DNA of 64,000 nucleotides, from the NCBI GenBank assembly GCA_014905825.1, contig JACGCN010000014.1, forward strand, positions 1,178,001 to 1,242,000, in the 5' to 3' direction. The position numbers and the translations under genes were made by a program. Of this stretch, positions 55,091 through 64,000 are shown piece after piece; position 1 is the stretch's first letter; each line of letters starts with the position of its first letter. The notes beneath the pieces were generated by a model. That model worked only from the letters and a program-made list of their open reading frames with translations, made no database searches and was not told the DNA's origin. Origin of the DNA: Lyophyllum atratum (Eukaryota > Basidiomycota > Agaricomycetes > Agaricales > Lyophyllaceae).

Positions 55091-56760
55091 CGCACTTGCG
55101 CTGTATGTGTTAGCGGTGCGTCGTCGGTGTCGCCACCGTCAGTGGAGTCGATATTCATTATCTCTGAGTGCAACGGTAATTGGTAGCAGTCCATTACATC
55201 ACCCATTTTCGCTTTTTGCAGCAGTGGTTTGGCGGAGGGCAGGCGGTTTTGCGTATTCAGCCGTATGGGTCATTTGGCATTTTGATCGCTCTTTTCATTT
55301 TCGCCTGTTTTGCTTATTCAGCCGTATGGGTCATTTGGCATTTTGATCGCTCTTTTCATTTTCGCCTGTTTTGCTTATTCAGCCGTATGGGTCATTTGGC
55401 ATTTTGATCGCTCTTTTCACCCACGCATTGTCGCCTTGCTTTGCACCCCCGGCGCTGCGCATTTTGGACTGCCTGCTGTGGTCGGCGTCGCCACCGTCAG
55501 TGGAGTCGATATTCATTATCTCTGAGTGCAACGGTAATTGGTAGCAGTCCATTACATCACCCATTTTCGCTTTTTGCAGCAGTGGTTTGGCGGGGGGCAG
55601 GCGGTTTTGCTTATTCAGCCGTATGGGTCATTTGGCATTTTGATCGCTCTTTTCATTTTCGCCTGTTTTGCTTATTCAGCCGTATGGGTCATTTGGCATT
55701 TTGATCGCTCTTTTCACCCACGCATTGTCGCCTCGCTCTGCACCCCCGCCACGATTCCCCCTCTCCTTGCTCTTCATGATGAGCTGGAAGACGAACGAGC
55801 AGGATGCATACATTCTGGGACAAAAAAATCAACGAGACACCCAAGACACACCCGGGAATTGAACCGGGGACCGCCCGCTAAGTCGCAGACAAAGCGTGCG
55901 TGATAACCATTATACCATGTGTCCATGTTAAAGGTGGCATCGCCTCAGAATTCCCCGTGCAGCTGCAAATAGAATAGAGTCAGAAACAGGCGTGTGCGCG
56001 TCATACAAACGCGTGGGGGCCAGGCGGTTTTGCTTATTCAGCCGTATGGGTCATTTGGCATTTTGATCGCTCTTTTCACCCATGCATTTTCGCCTGTTTT
56101 GCTTAGTCAGCCGTATGGGTCATTTGGCATTTTGATCGCTCTTTTCACCCACACATTTTCGCCTGCCTGCGCTCTGCACCGCGGTTTTGCTTGGTGAGCC
56201 GTATGGGTCATTTGGCATTTTGATCGCTCTTTTCACCCACGCATTGTCGCCTCGCTCTGCACCCCCGGCGCTGCGCATTTTGGACTGCCTGCTGTGGTCG
56301 GCGTCGCCACCGTCAGTGGAGTCGATATTCATTATCTCTGAGTGCAACGGTAATTGGTAGCAGTCCATTACATCACCCATTTTCGCTTTTTGCAGCAGTG
56401 GTTTGGCGGGGGGCAGGCGGTTTTGCTTATTCAGCCGTATGGGTCATATGGCATTTTGATCGCTCTTTTCACCCATGCATTTTCGCCTGTTTTGCTTAGT
56501 CAGCCGTATGGGTCATTTGGCATTTTGATCGCTCTTCTCACCCATGCATTTTCGCCTGTTTTGCTTAGTCAGCCGTATGGGTCATTTGGCATTTTGATCG
56601 CTCTTTTCACCCATGCATTTTCGCCTGTTTTGCTTAGTCAGCCGTATGGGTCATTTGGCATTTTGATCGCTCTTTTCACCCACGCATTGTCGCCTCGCTC
56701 TGCACCCCCGGCGCTGCGCGTTTTGGACTGCCTGCTGTCGTCGTGGTCGCCAATGTCAAT
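55091..56760. repeat. 61/69-bp satellite with segmental duplication
   Basis: The unit CCGTATGGGTCATTTGGCAT then TTTGATCGCTCTTTTCA repeats with a 61-bp spacing (55261, 55322, 55383) when joined by TTTTCGCCTGTTTTGCTTAT, and a 69-bp spacing (56042-56111; 56435, 56504, 56573, 56642) when CCCATGCA is added. A 120-bp lead-in (CACCGTCAGTGGAGTCGATA to TTTGCAGCAGTGGTTTGGCG) occurs near 55133, 55493 and 56311. The Phe/Ile-rich frames here are repeat artefacts. Confidence 0.9.
55845..55923 (-). other. tRNA-like pol III module
   Basis: The minus strand begins GACACATGGTATAATGG (A box) and has GGTTCAATTCC (B box) and a good acceptor stem, GACACA with TGTGTC. The anticodon region has a long stem with a wide loop (ACGCT...AGCGGGCG), as in the module at 20505. 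It could be a tRNA gene with an intron in the anticodon loop, but the related copies argue for a tRNA-derived repeat. Confidence 0.5.
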
Positions 56761-56861
56761 GGAGTCCATATTCATCATTTGTGAGAGCAACCGTAACCGC
56801 TAAGAGTCCATGGTGTACCCTCACTGCCGCCATTGCTCCCCAGTGTGCGACCGGGAGCGTT

Positions 56862-57283
56862 TCACACCGGGTGAGGCGAACGGTCGACACCTGTACTACG
56901 CTGGTGTTTCAGAGTTTCGACGTCGGTTCTGAGGGCATCGATGTCCTCTTGCAGGCACTCAAACTCGCGTTGGAGGTCCCCAACGATATGGTGCTGTTCT
57001 TGAGCTGGGGAACACTGGGGGTAAGGCGGGAGTGGGCGTGATCAGGGGGGACTTACTGAGTTGGGACCGAATGCTAACCGCAATACGTCCCATGGACGGC
57101 TGTCGCCTCAAGACGTTGTTCGCGGCGGCCCCCACGTTCGTGTGTTGCGCGTGGACTGCCGGGGCGGTTAAGTTGCTCTCATCACCCGGGTTAGGCGACG
57201 CGGACTCCGTGTCGCTCCCGTCGCGACGATCGCGTTTGGTGGGTGCAGGATTGGCGTCGGCCGCTACTCAGTGCGGTGCGTCA
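56862..57283 (-). pseudogene. Coiled-coil gene, degenerate paralogue of the next entry
   Basis: The minus strand reads ADANPAPTKRDRRDGSDTES, SIRSQLS, an intron GTAAGTCC...CCCCAG, and a coiled-coil exon AQEQHHIVGDLQREFECLQE, DIDALRTDVETLKHQ, ending at 56862. It aligns in order with the gene at 57797-58353 (ADANPAPAKRPRRDRDERVT; HEQNDILHELRTQMGTLRRE). Upstream AQEGTPFSCWYDPEK matches TQEGTGFPSTYDLAL, but an in-frame TGA stands near 57265, about where the relative has Trp. Hence I call it a pseudogene. Confidence 0.5.
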
Positions 57284-57796
57284 GCGAGTGAGTGGTAGTG
57301 AGATTTCTCAGGATCGTACCAGCAGCTGAAGGGTGTCCCCTCTTGAGCACTCCTTTCGGCGAACATCTGCCACCATGGATGTTGGAGACCGGGTGGACGC
57401 ACATTAGCGGCGCATCTTCATCGCGCGTTGATTGCAGCGCATTGGCGCCATCAGGGCTCTGGGCAGCGCGGCCGTCAGTGAGAGCGCTGGGGCCACGGAT
57501 CTTGACTGACCTTGAAGTCCATGGTCGTCCTCGCAGGCAGCTCAAGATCGTGGCAGGGAGTCCGTGTTGCTGGAGGCACAGTGGTCATGGTGGGCGAAAG
57601 GAAAATTTCACTCGGGATATTTGTATGACTAAGGTTTTAGGTCGCTCCTTTCCCGCGGGTATCTCCCCCCGCCTGACGTCATCGCTCGTCGACATCGCTT
57701 TCGTTCTCTTGTAGAGGGCTCACGCGCTCAATGTGTATGCAGGCACTACAAAACACTAACGCAAGAAATCGACTTGTTTTGTGTATCATAATGGCA
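57284..57796. other. Spacer between the two coiled-coil paralogues
   Basis: This contains the 5' part of the degenerate copy (ATG at about 57524 on the minus strand, MDFKVSQDPWPQ) and unique sequence. No other feature is seen. Confidence 0.35.
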
Positions 57797-58353
57797 CTAT
57801 GGCATCCCGTCCTCGAGATCATACACTCGCTCTCGGGTGTACACCACCTGGTGTTCGACGTTTTCCACTCGGTTTTGTAGATTTTCTACCACGAATTCAA
57901 GGGCCTCCACCTCCCGTCGCAGGGTTCCCATCTGTGTTCTAAGTTCGTGGAGTATATCGTTCTGCTCGTGGGCTGGAGGACGATCAGCTCCCAGGCGAAG
58001 CGCAGGGTATGAGGGGAGGGGCAACTTACTGAGTCGCATGCGGATTCTAAAAACCGGCGTGCGCGAGGGGCTACTGGCAGAAGTGTTGGTGTCCACGGTG
58101 CGGAGCGCGGCGGCGGGCGCGGTGTTCTCATCGGGCTGGTGAGGCGACGCGGTGACCCTTTCGTCGCGGTCGCGACGAGGCCGTTTGGCTGGTGCAGGAT
58201 TGGCGTCGGTGGCTGGCCAGCAAAGCGCGTCAGCCACAAACGGGTGCGGAAAGAGTGCAAGGTCGTACGTGCTTGGGAAGCCTGTCCCCTCTTGAGTTCT
58301 CGCCCTCGGTCTGGCGACGGTGAGACGGGGTCGACCACCTGTCCGTCGCCCAT
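57797..58353 (-). CDS. Small coiled-coil orphan protein
   Basis: Two exons on the minus strand, up to 58031/58030 and 57972-57797, are joined by a GTAAGTTG...CTCCAG intron. The first exon reads TQEGTGFPSTYDLALFPHPF, ADANPAPAKRPRRDRDERVT and an Ala/Thr/Ser linker ending RIRMRLS. The second is one helix with heptad spacing, HEQNDILHELRTQMGTLRRE, VEALEFVVENLQNRVENVEH, ending VYDLEDGMP. ATG at 58353 (MGDGQVVDPVSP) is in another frame, so either a short intron lies between, or the first exon continues upstream to a CTGACCCAG acceptor. The basic KRPRRDR run could be a nuclear signal. No family is recognised. The tandem paralogue at 56862 supports the exon structure. Confidence 0.5.
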
Positions 58354-58437
58354 GGCTCGGGCGACGTCGGAAACCTGGGTCAGGGGGTGTCAGCGACGAC
58401 ACTTGTCCCGCACACGTCGAGACTCACCTCCGCATGG

Positions 58438-58655
58438 GTTAGGGTTATGGGGGCTTTTTGACGTTCGTAGGGTAGGGATTGAACCCTAGGGATTGGTAGG
58501 GATGGGAGGTAGGGAGAGGTAGGGACGTCCATGAGCCACTGCAGAGGTGTCCGTCTTGGGGATCCTAGAACCCCAGGTGTGAGCACATGTGTTCCGACAC
58601 TGTACGACCGCAACTTGTGTACGTCCATGAGCCACCGCAGAGGTGTCCGTCTAAT
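58438..58655. repeat. Third locus of the 98-bp palindromic repeat family
   Basis: It begins GGGTTAGGGTTATGGGGGCT, with the same GGGATTGAACCCTAGGGATT lead and one and a half 98-bp units, as at 34831-35050. The unit is cut off after GTGTCCGTCT and followed by unrelated sequence. Confidence 0.88.
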
Positions 58656-58899
58656 TATATATGCACAGGGAACGAGGGGCTCATCCGGGAACCGTTCCCA
58701 CGCCCGAATACGCCCTCGCCAGGGGTCCAAATCACCTCCGGAACCGCACCGGAACCGTCCCGGAACCGCCCTCTGGAGCCTCTCAAAGCCTCTCAAAATC
58801 TTATTACGTTCTCAAGAACCTAATGAGGCTACAACACATAGATTAAACCTAGTTATATATCTTCGAGAACCATAGCCATGGTTACATGTGTCAGAATGT

Positions 58900-59360
58900 A
58901 TACCAGCAGATCATCGCTGCCATATGCTTTTGCAAACCATGGCCATGGTCTCCGATACAATGTATCGGAAAAGATACATCGATCATCGCTGCCATATGCT
59001 TTTGCAAACCATGGCCATCGTCTCCGATACAATGTATCGGAAAAGATACATGTGCTGGAGCAGAATTGGTGCTGAGCCTCCGGGTAGGGGGCAAACCAGG
59101 CAGGTATCAGAATGTATCAGACCAGGTGTCCCTGCCATACATTCTTGAAAACTATGGCTAGATACAATGTATCTGAATGTATCGGAGCAGGTATCGTATT
59201 TCTGATACATTGTATCTCAATGTATCTGAATGTATCGGAGCAGGTATGGTATTTCTGATACAATGTATCGGAATGTATCGGAATCGTAGCAGTGTTCAAT
59301 GTATCAGAAAAGGATACGCGTATATGGTGTATCTGAGCAGTGTATCCATGTCAAAATGTA
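58900..59360. repeat. Palindromic GATACAATGTATC repeats
   Basis: A 73-bp unit (ATCATCGCTGCCATATGCTT...GATACAATGTATCGGAAAAG) occurs twice at 58910-59050. TGTATCRGAATGTATCGGAG-type motifs then continue to 59360. GATACAATGTATC is a palindrome that differs from perfect only at its central base. Confidence 0.85.
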
Positions 59361-59937
59361 TCGGAGCACATGATGTAATTCTATCATTATTGTAGCGGTA
59401 GAAAATATTATCTTTCTAGAAAGGTAGAAAGACAAGTAATTGAAAACATGCATGTATTAGTATTTCCCCGTGCCAATGTGCACTACCTCTCTTAAACCTT
59501 TTTATGTTTTCGCCACTTGGGATCCTTCTCATTTAGCTCAGCCAACACTTTCGCTTCCGTGTTCTCAGCACATTCCGTCATTATCTGGCATAGTGTTTTT
59601 GCGATTTTGGGTCCTTCTGGTTCAGCTCAGCCGATTTTCACTTGTATTCATGTAAATGGTGTCTGATACGATGAGATTAATATGTAACCATAAATAATAT
59701 CTTTCAAGAAAGATACTATTGTCTGAACACTGCCGTATGCATAACAACTAGCATCGATAGATATGTGATGCCTATTTGGTGATATTGATGTTTAATTCAT
59801 CAGTAATGTGTTTGGTCATGTTTGGCTTTTCAAGCTATATAAACTCAGTGCCCCATCACATAGTTTTCCCCCCCCTTCTTGATCAGTTCTTGCTGTGCAC
59901 AGCATCTGCTTACATAAGCACTATCTCATCCACATCA
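59361..59937 (+). promoter_or_regulatory. AT-rich upstream region of the first paralogue
   Basis: AT-rich sequence, with two related segments CTTCTCATTTAGCTCAGCC and CTTCTGGTTCAGCTCAGCC at about 59525 and 59615. A TATATAAACTC at 59836 lies about 100 bp before the ATG, next to CCCCCCCTTCTTGATCAGTT. The second paralogue has GGTATATAAGCC at 63205, then CCCCCCTTCTCTGTCAATTC and TTGCTTACATAAGC, so the promoter layout is shared. Confidence 0.6.
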
Positions 59938-62900
59938 ATGGCAGCAGTATGTCGCAATAATAGCTTTCTGGGAACCTATCATTAATTTTTTCTGCAGCAC
60001 AACAATTCTGTATTGTACAAAGTAAGCTAATTGCAATAATAGCTTTCTAGCCAACTAATATTCATAACACCTTTAGCCACCTGGTTTGAACTTCTCATCT
60101 GTGAGTGATGAACAGGACTACTTTTCAAAACCCGTATTGATATCCTGCTTGAGAATCACCCTGATCCAGCTTCTCCAAAGTTCTTCGATAGGCTAAAATC
60201 CCACATTATTGGTTGGGGTATTGTCTGTATTGCCACTACAGATGATGGGCGCCGCACGACGCCACTCTTGTTGAATGTCTGGAACTCTTGTGATGAGACT
60301 TCCTTTGGCTTTGAACGTCTGCTCATGATGACCAACAATGGCACCAGCATTGATCGCTTCAATCCTGCACATGCAATTGTTATTGGTTCACATCGCGACG
60401 CTCTAGCCCAGCCTTTGAGTGCAACAGCTGCAGGTGCGACCCAGGTCTCGTGGGCGCCAACACACCACGAGAATCACATAAACTCCCTCATGATTGATGG
60501 CCGTCTTCGCCAGAAGCTCATTGCGACAACGATGTGCAAAGAAGCACTTGGTGATCTTGCGGCCGCAGAAAAGACAATCAGCACTTCTGGCATGTATCGC
60601 TCTGATAAGGCTGAAGCTCGAAAGCAAAGGGAGGAAGCTTTGGAGTATATAAGGAGAGAGGGAGCATGGCTAGCTGTGTTTTACGACTTGGGTACGCTGA
60701 TTGCAATAACAGCTTTCTTGAAAATTAATATTTAAATCTTTTTAGATACCATCGACCATGATGAAGAAGCCAAAGCTATGAAGACATATCTCACCACCAA
60801 TCAGGCTTTTTTCAATGCCAAGGATGGGACTGCTGATCCTCTCGCAGTCTTTTATCGTGAACTGCAAGGACATATGGTAGCGGACATAGAGCGATATATC
60901 GGCCGATTTCTCAATCTCCGAATCAATGCTTCAGAGCAGATGCAGCTGCGTGCTGTGTTAAGCGACTACTATTGGACATCTGCTATAGCACGTCTTTCCA
61001 ACTGGGATTATTTCCGGACCTCCCCTGAGTTGCAATTGCAGCAGCAGTACAAGTGGCATGTTGTTGGAAGTCAATTTGCTGGCCCCTTTGCACACATGGC
61101 AGTCCATCTTCTTGATGGATTGTGCTCGACATCTCTTAGGTCTAGTCCATATCATCCCAAGGCTTCTCCCCAGTCTCCATTCTTTGCTGGCCAGGTCCAG
61201 CACTTCCATAGGCTGGTCAGAAAACATCCGGATCACCGCCAAGTTCAGTATCACCTTTTGGATCGCCAATTCTTCCTTATTCTTGAAGAATGCTACAACA
61301 CACATCTGCGTAGGCACCACAAATTTTTTGGACAACAAAAAGAGGGTGCTAGTGTTCATATCAGCATTTGGAACCAGGCATTCGAGGAGTATGCAGGCGA
61401 TGTACTTGCGCAACTTGAGACGTGGGTTTGCAATCGCAAGGCGGCATACATTGGTGATCATGGTTCTCAGGACCTCCTCAGTGAAATCACCAACAAAATG
61501 AAATGGTACCTCCTTGGACAAGTGCACAACACATCCCCAAGCTGGCTTCCTCACCTCGACACCTGTGTTCCAATGATTGAGCTCAATTTCCTTCGTGCTA
61601 TTGCAGATGAGATGACGGAACTCGCACAACCGGTTCTTCAGGCAAGTTTTTCTGCAATAATAGCTTTCTGGAAGCTAAATATTATTCAGGTGCTTTCATA
61701 TCTTGAGCCTGTCTTTCATGGTGCTACCAAGCGTGACTCAGAGGCTTCGCTTACTCTGACAAACATCATGGCTCAGGTCCATCAGACCCACCATCGAGGA
61801 GTCGACATTACACAACGAGGAGTCGACATCTTGAAGCTTTTTGGGACCATTTATGCAGCACGCCATACGGCTTTACGTGACATGCATCAGATCAATGCAC
61901 ATCAATCCCCTCCTTATTTTGCACACCACTCGCCCCTTCTTCCAGCAAATGTGGACCATGACATTGCCAAAGGCATTTTGGATGAATATGATGAAATATC
62001 GCTCCTCCTCAAAACTGCATTGTCAACAGCAAAGCCTGGCAAGCGTCCTTCCAGTAACGACATTAGTCTGGACATCTGGCGGCAGATTAGCAAGGTTGAT
62101 CAGACAATGTTCAAAAATGTGATGGACAGGACAGGGTTTAAGTGGTGGACCAATGGAAACCTCAAAGTGCTTGAGTTACGTCATCTGTCGCAGGCGATGT
62201 ATATTGCGATCCATGTGCCCAGGACTTGGGACAAGGAACATTTGGCCTGTTCGTCTGTCCATAGGCTATTTGAGGTGATCAAACAGGATGCCCATTTCCA
62301 CACATGGTTTTTGTTGCCGCCACCTCCCATGGTCACTTTCCCTTCCCTTGGCAATATTGTGAACCAACGTGCAGTTCGGGAGGCTTCCATGCTCGTTGAT
62401 CTGGCGGCGCTTTTGGAGCTGTTGCTTTTTCCACCAGCATATTCTATTGAAGCGACTGACGATGAAGGCAAGAAGACCTTTAAGCTCACCATCGATGGAA
62501 GCACCCTCTGGAATGCAGCAGTTGAGGTAAGAGCCTCCTTTACAATAACATTTTTCTAGGAATCTGACATTTATTCAGAATGCGCTCAGAACATTGGTGA
62601 TCCTTGAACGATGTGACCATAGCAAAAGGAAGGACATGGAACTTCTGGCACCTGTCTACCCTTCCCAAATCACTGAAATGCGTGCTCGTCTGGACATTCC
62701 AAAGCCTCTTGTAGCTAACAATGCTGAAGTTGTGGCGTATCTAACAACAGTTGGGCATCATGATGACCATCGATTTGCGTTGTATCATCAGGAAGTGGAA
62801 AGATTGACAGGGAAGAATCACACAGTGTTTGATGTGCAGGGTTCATGTACGCATACAATTTTTTTATGTCCTTGATGCCTTTACAAATTGCGTTCTGCAG

Positions 62901-63150
62901 CTTCTTACATGCAACAAGACAGTGCTGATCTGAAACGGCGGATTGAGCAGGTGAATGCTCCCAACACAACCGTACCAGGTAAGAATTAACTGTATGTATA
63001 CGATAAAAAGGCTTGAGGAGCTTAACATTCGGTCTAGGAAACAGCAATTCTTCTGAGGATCACCAAGGCAGCAACAAACGTACTCGAGTGCAATTTCCAT
63101 CGCCTGTCGTTGTAAAAAAAGAACTAAAGTTGGAGGCTGATGCTAATTGA
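59938..63150 (+). CDS. 928-aa orphan protein (paralogue A) with look-alike introns
   Basis: Nine exons: 59938-59946, 59998-60021, 60077-60100, 60154-60691, 60746-61641, 61690-62526, 62579-62846, 62901-62978 and 63038-63150; total 2,787 nt. The product starts MAAHNNSVLYKPPGLNFSSN, then DPASPKFFDRLKSHIIGWGI. It is largely alpha-helical, with WAPTHHENHINSLMIDGRLR, DPLAVFYRELQGHMVADIER and LDIWRQISKVDQTMFKNVMD, and ends in a Lys/Arg-containing tail. No domain, membrane segment or signal peptide is recognised. The tandem paralogue B begins 155 bp downstream, suggesting a lineage-specific family. Intron 5 begins GCAAGT (GC-AG) and, if kept, adds 16 in-frame residues. Introns 1, 2, 4 and 5 share the core CAATAAYAGCTTTCT although they sit at different places. 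Confidence 0.75.
59947..59997 (+). other. Intron 1 of paralogue A (introner-like core)
   Basis: 51 nt, donor GTATGT. It contains GCAATAATAGCTTTCTGG starting 7 nt after the donor, then an AT-rich part and TCTGCAG. Confidence 0.8.
60022..60076 (+). other. Intron 2 of paralogue A (introner-like core)
   Basis: 55 nt, donor GTAAGC. It contains TTGCAATAATAGCTTTCTAG, then ACTAATATTCATAA (branch-point-like) and CCTTTAG. Confidence 0.8.
60692..60745 (+). other. Intron 4 of paralogue A (introner-like core)
   Basis: 54 nt, donor GTACGC. It contains ATTGCAATAACAGCTTTCTT, then AATTAATATTTAAATC and TTTTTAG. Confidence 0.8.
61642..61689 (+). other. Intron 5 of paralogue A: GC-AG, in-frame, introner-like core
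   Basis: 48 nt, donor GCAAGT. It contains CTGCAATAATAGCTTTCTGG, then AAATATTATTCAG. Its length is a multiple of three without stops, so retention would insert residues ASFSAIIAFWKLNIIQ. Confidence 0.75.
62527..62578 (+). other. Intron 6 of paralogue A (degenerate core)
   Basis: 52 nt, donor GTAAGA. ACAATAACATTTTTCTAGGA is a diverged form of the core, followed by CTGACATTTATTCAG. Confidence 0.65.
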
Positions 63151-63304
63151 TTGTATTTGGTTTTATCTGATCAATCAATATTTGTTCCTGTTTGTATTCT
63201 CATGGTATATAAGCCTGAACACGATAGTCAATGCTTTTCCCCCCTTCTCTGTCAATTCAACTATCATTCTCTGTGTTGTTGCTTACATAAGCTGAGTTTA
63301 TCCA

Positions 63305-64000
63305 ATGGCCCAAGTACGTAGCAATAATAGCTTTCTGGACATTCAGTATTAACAAATGGTATAGCTAGATGATCACTCATCTTTACCAGTTTGTGTCTTT
63401 GATGCTGTGTATTTATTTATCGAGCTAACATCTCTCCGTACAGTCCTCACCTGATTTTCTTGCCAGGCTCAAGTATTACGTTCTTGGATGGGGTATTGTT
63501 TCTTCGGAAATGGACGACACTATCATGTCCACCAATCCGTTTGACCCAACCAGGGCCGTTGCTATCGCCGCACAGCCTTGTGTCTTTGCAAAGCCTTTGA
63601 GTTCAACTTCCGCGAATGCGACCAAAGTAGTCTGGGCTACGATCAGCAATGGCGTGAATAGCCCAATCATGCCATTGAACAGGAAGCAGCTACAAAGGCT
63701 GGCCTCTGAGTTGTTCCGATATGATATCAGTGATTTCAAATCGGAGCAGGTTTTGAAGCCACTCAGACTCGCTGTGTTCTACAATCTTGGTAGGCGCAGC
63801 TTAATAACAGCTTTCTAGGAAATTGACATTTTGTAACTGCAGATGCGATTGATGGTGATGATGATGCCAATGCTATCAAAGCATACCTCAGCATCAGTCC
63901 AGCATTTTTTGAAGCAGAAGACAGTTTTTCCGATCCACTGTCAGTTTTCTATCAGGACCTTCAAGGCCAGACATTGTATGACATCCAGCATCATCTTGGC
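63305..64000 (+). CDS. Orphan protein, paralogue B, cut by the window end
   Basis: ATG at 63305 starts MAQ and is followed by GTACGTAGCAATAATAGC-type intron sequence, matching the MAA start and first intron of paralogue A. The first solid exon begins near 63445: SSPDFLARLKYYVLGWGIVS, then AIAAQPCVFAKPLSSTSANA and LKPLRLAVFYNLG, aligning with the same region of A (FFDRLKSHIIGWGIV; AVFYDLG). An intron 63790-63841 holds TTAATAACAGCTTTCTAGGA. The next exon reads AIDGDDDANAIKAYLSISPA and DPLSVFYQDLQGQTLYDIQH, running off the window. Whether one long or two short introns lie between 63314 and 63444 is unresolved. The function is unknown. Confidence 0.65.

Overview
This window is nuclear DNA from a filamentous basidiomycete, most likely a mushroom-forming agaricomycete. 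The evidence is eukaryotic gene structure with dense 45-60 nt introns (GT-AG, a few GC-AG), no operons, SLM1, PHO88/SND3, DUF6593 and RabGAP genes of fungal type, and a TET/JBP-like dioxygenase, BAH-PHD protein and RecQ-helicase-type N-terminal region of kinds expanded in that group. Coordinates of spliced genes were worked out by hand from splice sites and reading-frame continuity.

Layout. 1-15 kb is ordinary gene-dense chromosome: a 5'-truncated DUF6593 gene, a BAR-PH SLM1-like gene divergent from PHO88/SND3, a SAP-domain remnant, a small hypothetical gene, a very large TBC RabGAP with an 8-bp duplication that breaks its frame, a small Crinkler-N-like gene and a 2H-phosphoesterase-like remnant. 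15-36 kb is repeat-rich accessory DNA: a dead JmjC-like gene split by a 1,255-bp non-autonomous hAT-like transposon, a second apparently identical copy 6.6 kb away in another gene remnant, minisatellites, palindromic repeats, tRNA-like pol III modules, a 5'-truncated large orphan gene and a RecQ/telomere-linked-helicase-type gene cut off before its helicase domain.

36-54 kb holds a cluster that looks like one unit: a TET/JBP-like 2OG-Fe(II) dioxygenase, a BAH-PHD chromatin-reader-like protein, a 700-aa orphan, a micro-exon orphan and a 1,608-aa Ulp1-type (C48) protease. It is punctuated by arrays of the CpG-containing heptamer TCGCATG and ends in a 1.8-kb higher-order array of it. The gene content suggests covalent DNA or chromatin modification (oxidised 5-methylcytosine, chromatin reading, SUMO-like deconjugation); that the genes act together is inference.

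54-59 kb is satellite-like DNA (61/69-bp units, palindromic GATACAATGTATC units) with two related coiled-coil genes, one dead. 59.9-64 kb holds two tandem paralogous orphan genes. Several introns at different positions in the first share one internal core sequence, as expected of introner-like intron multiplication.
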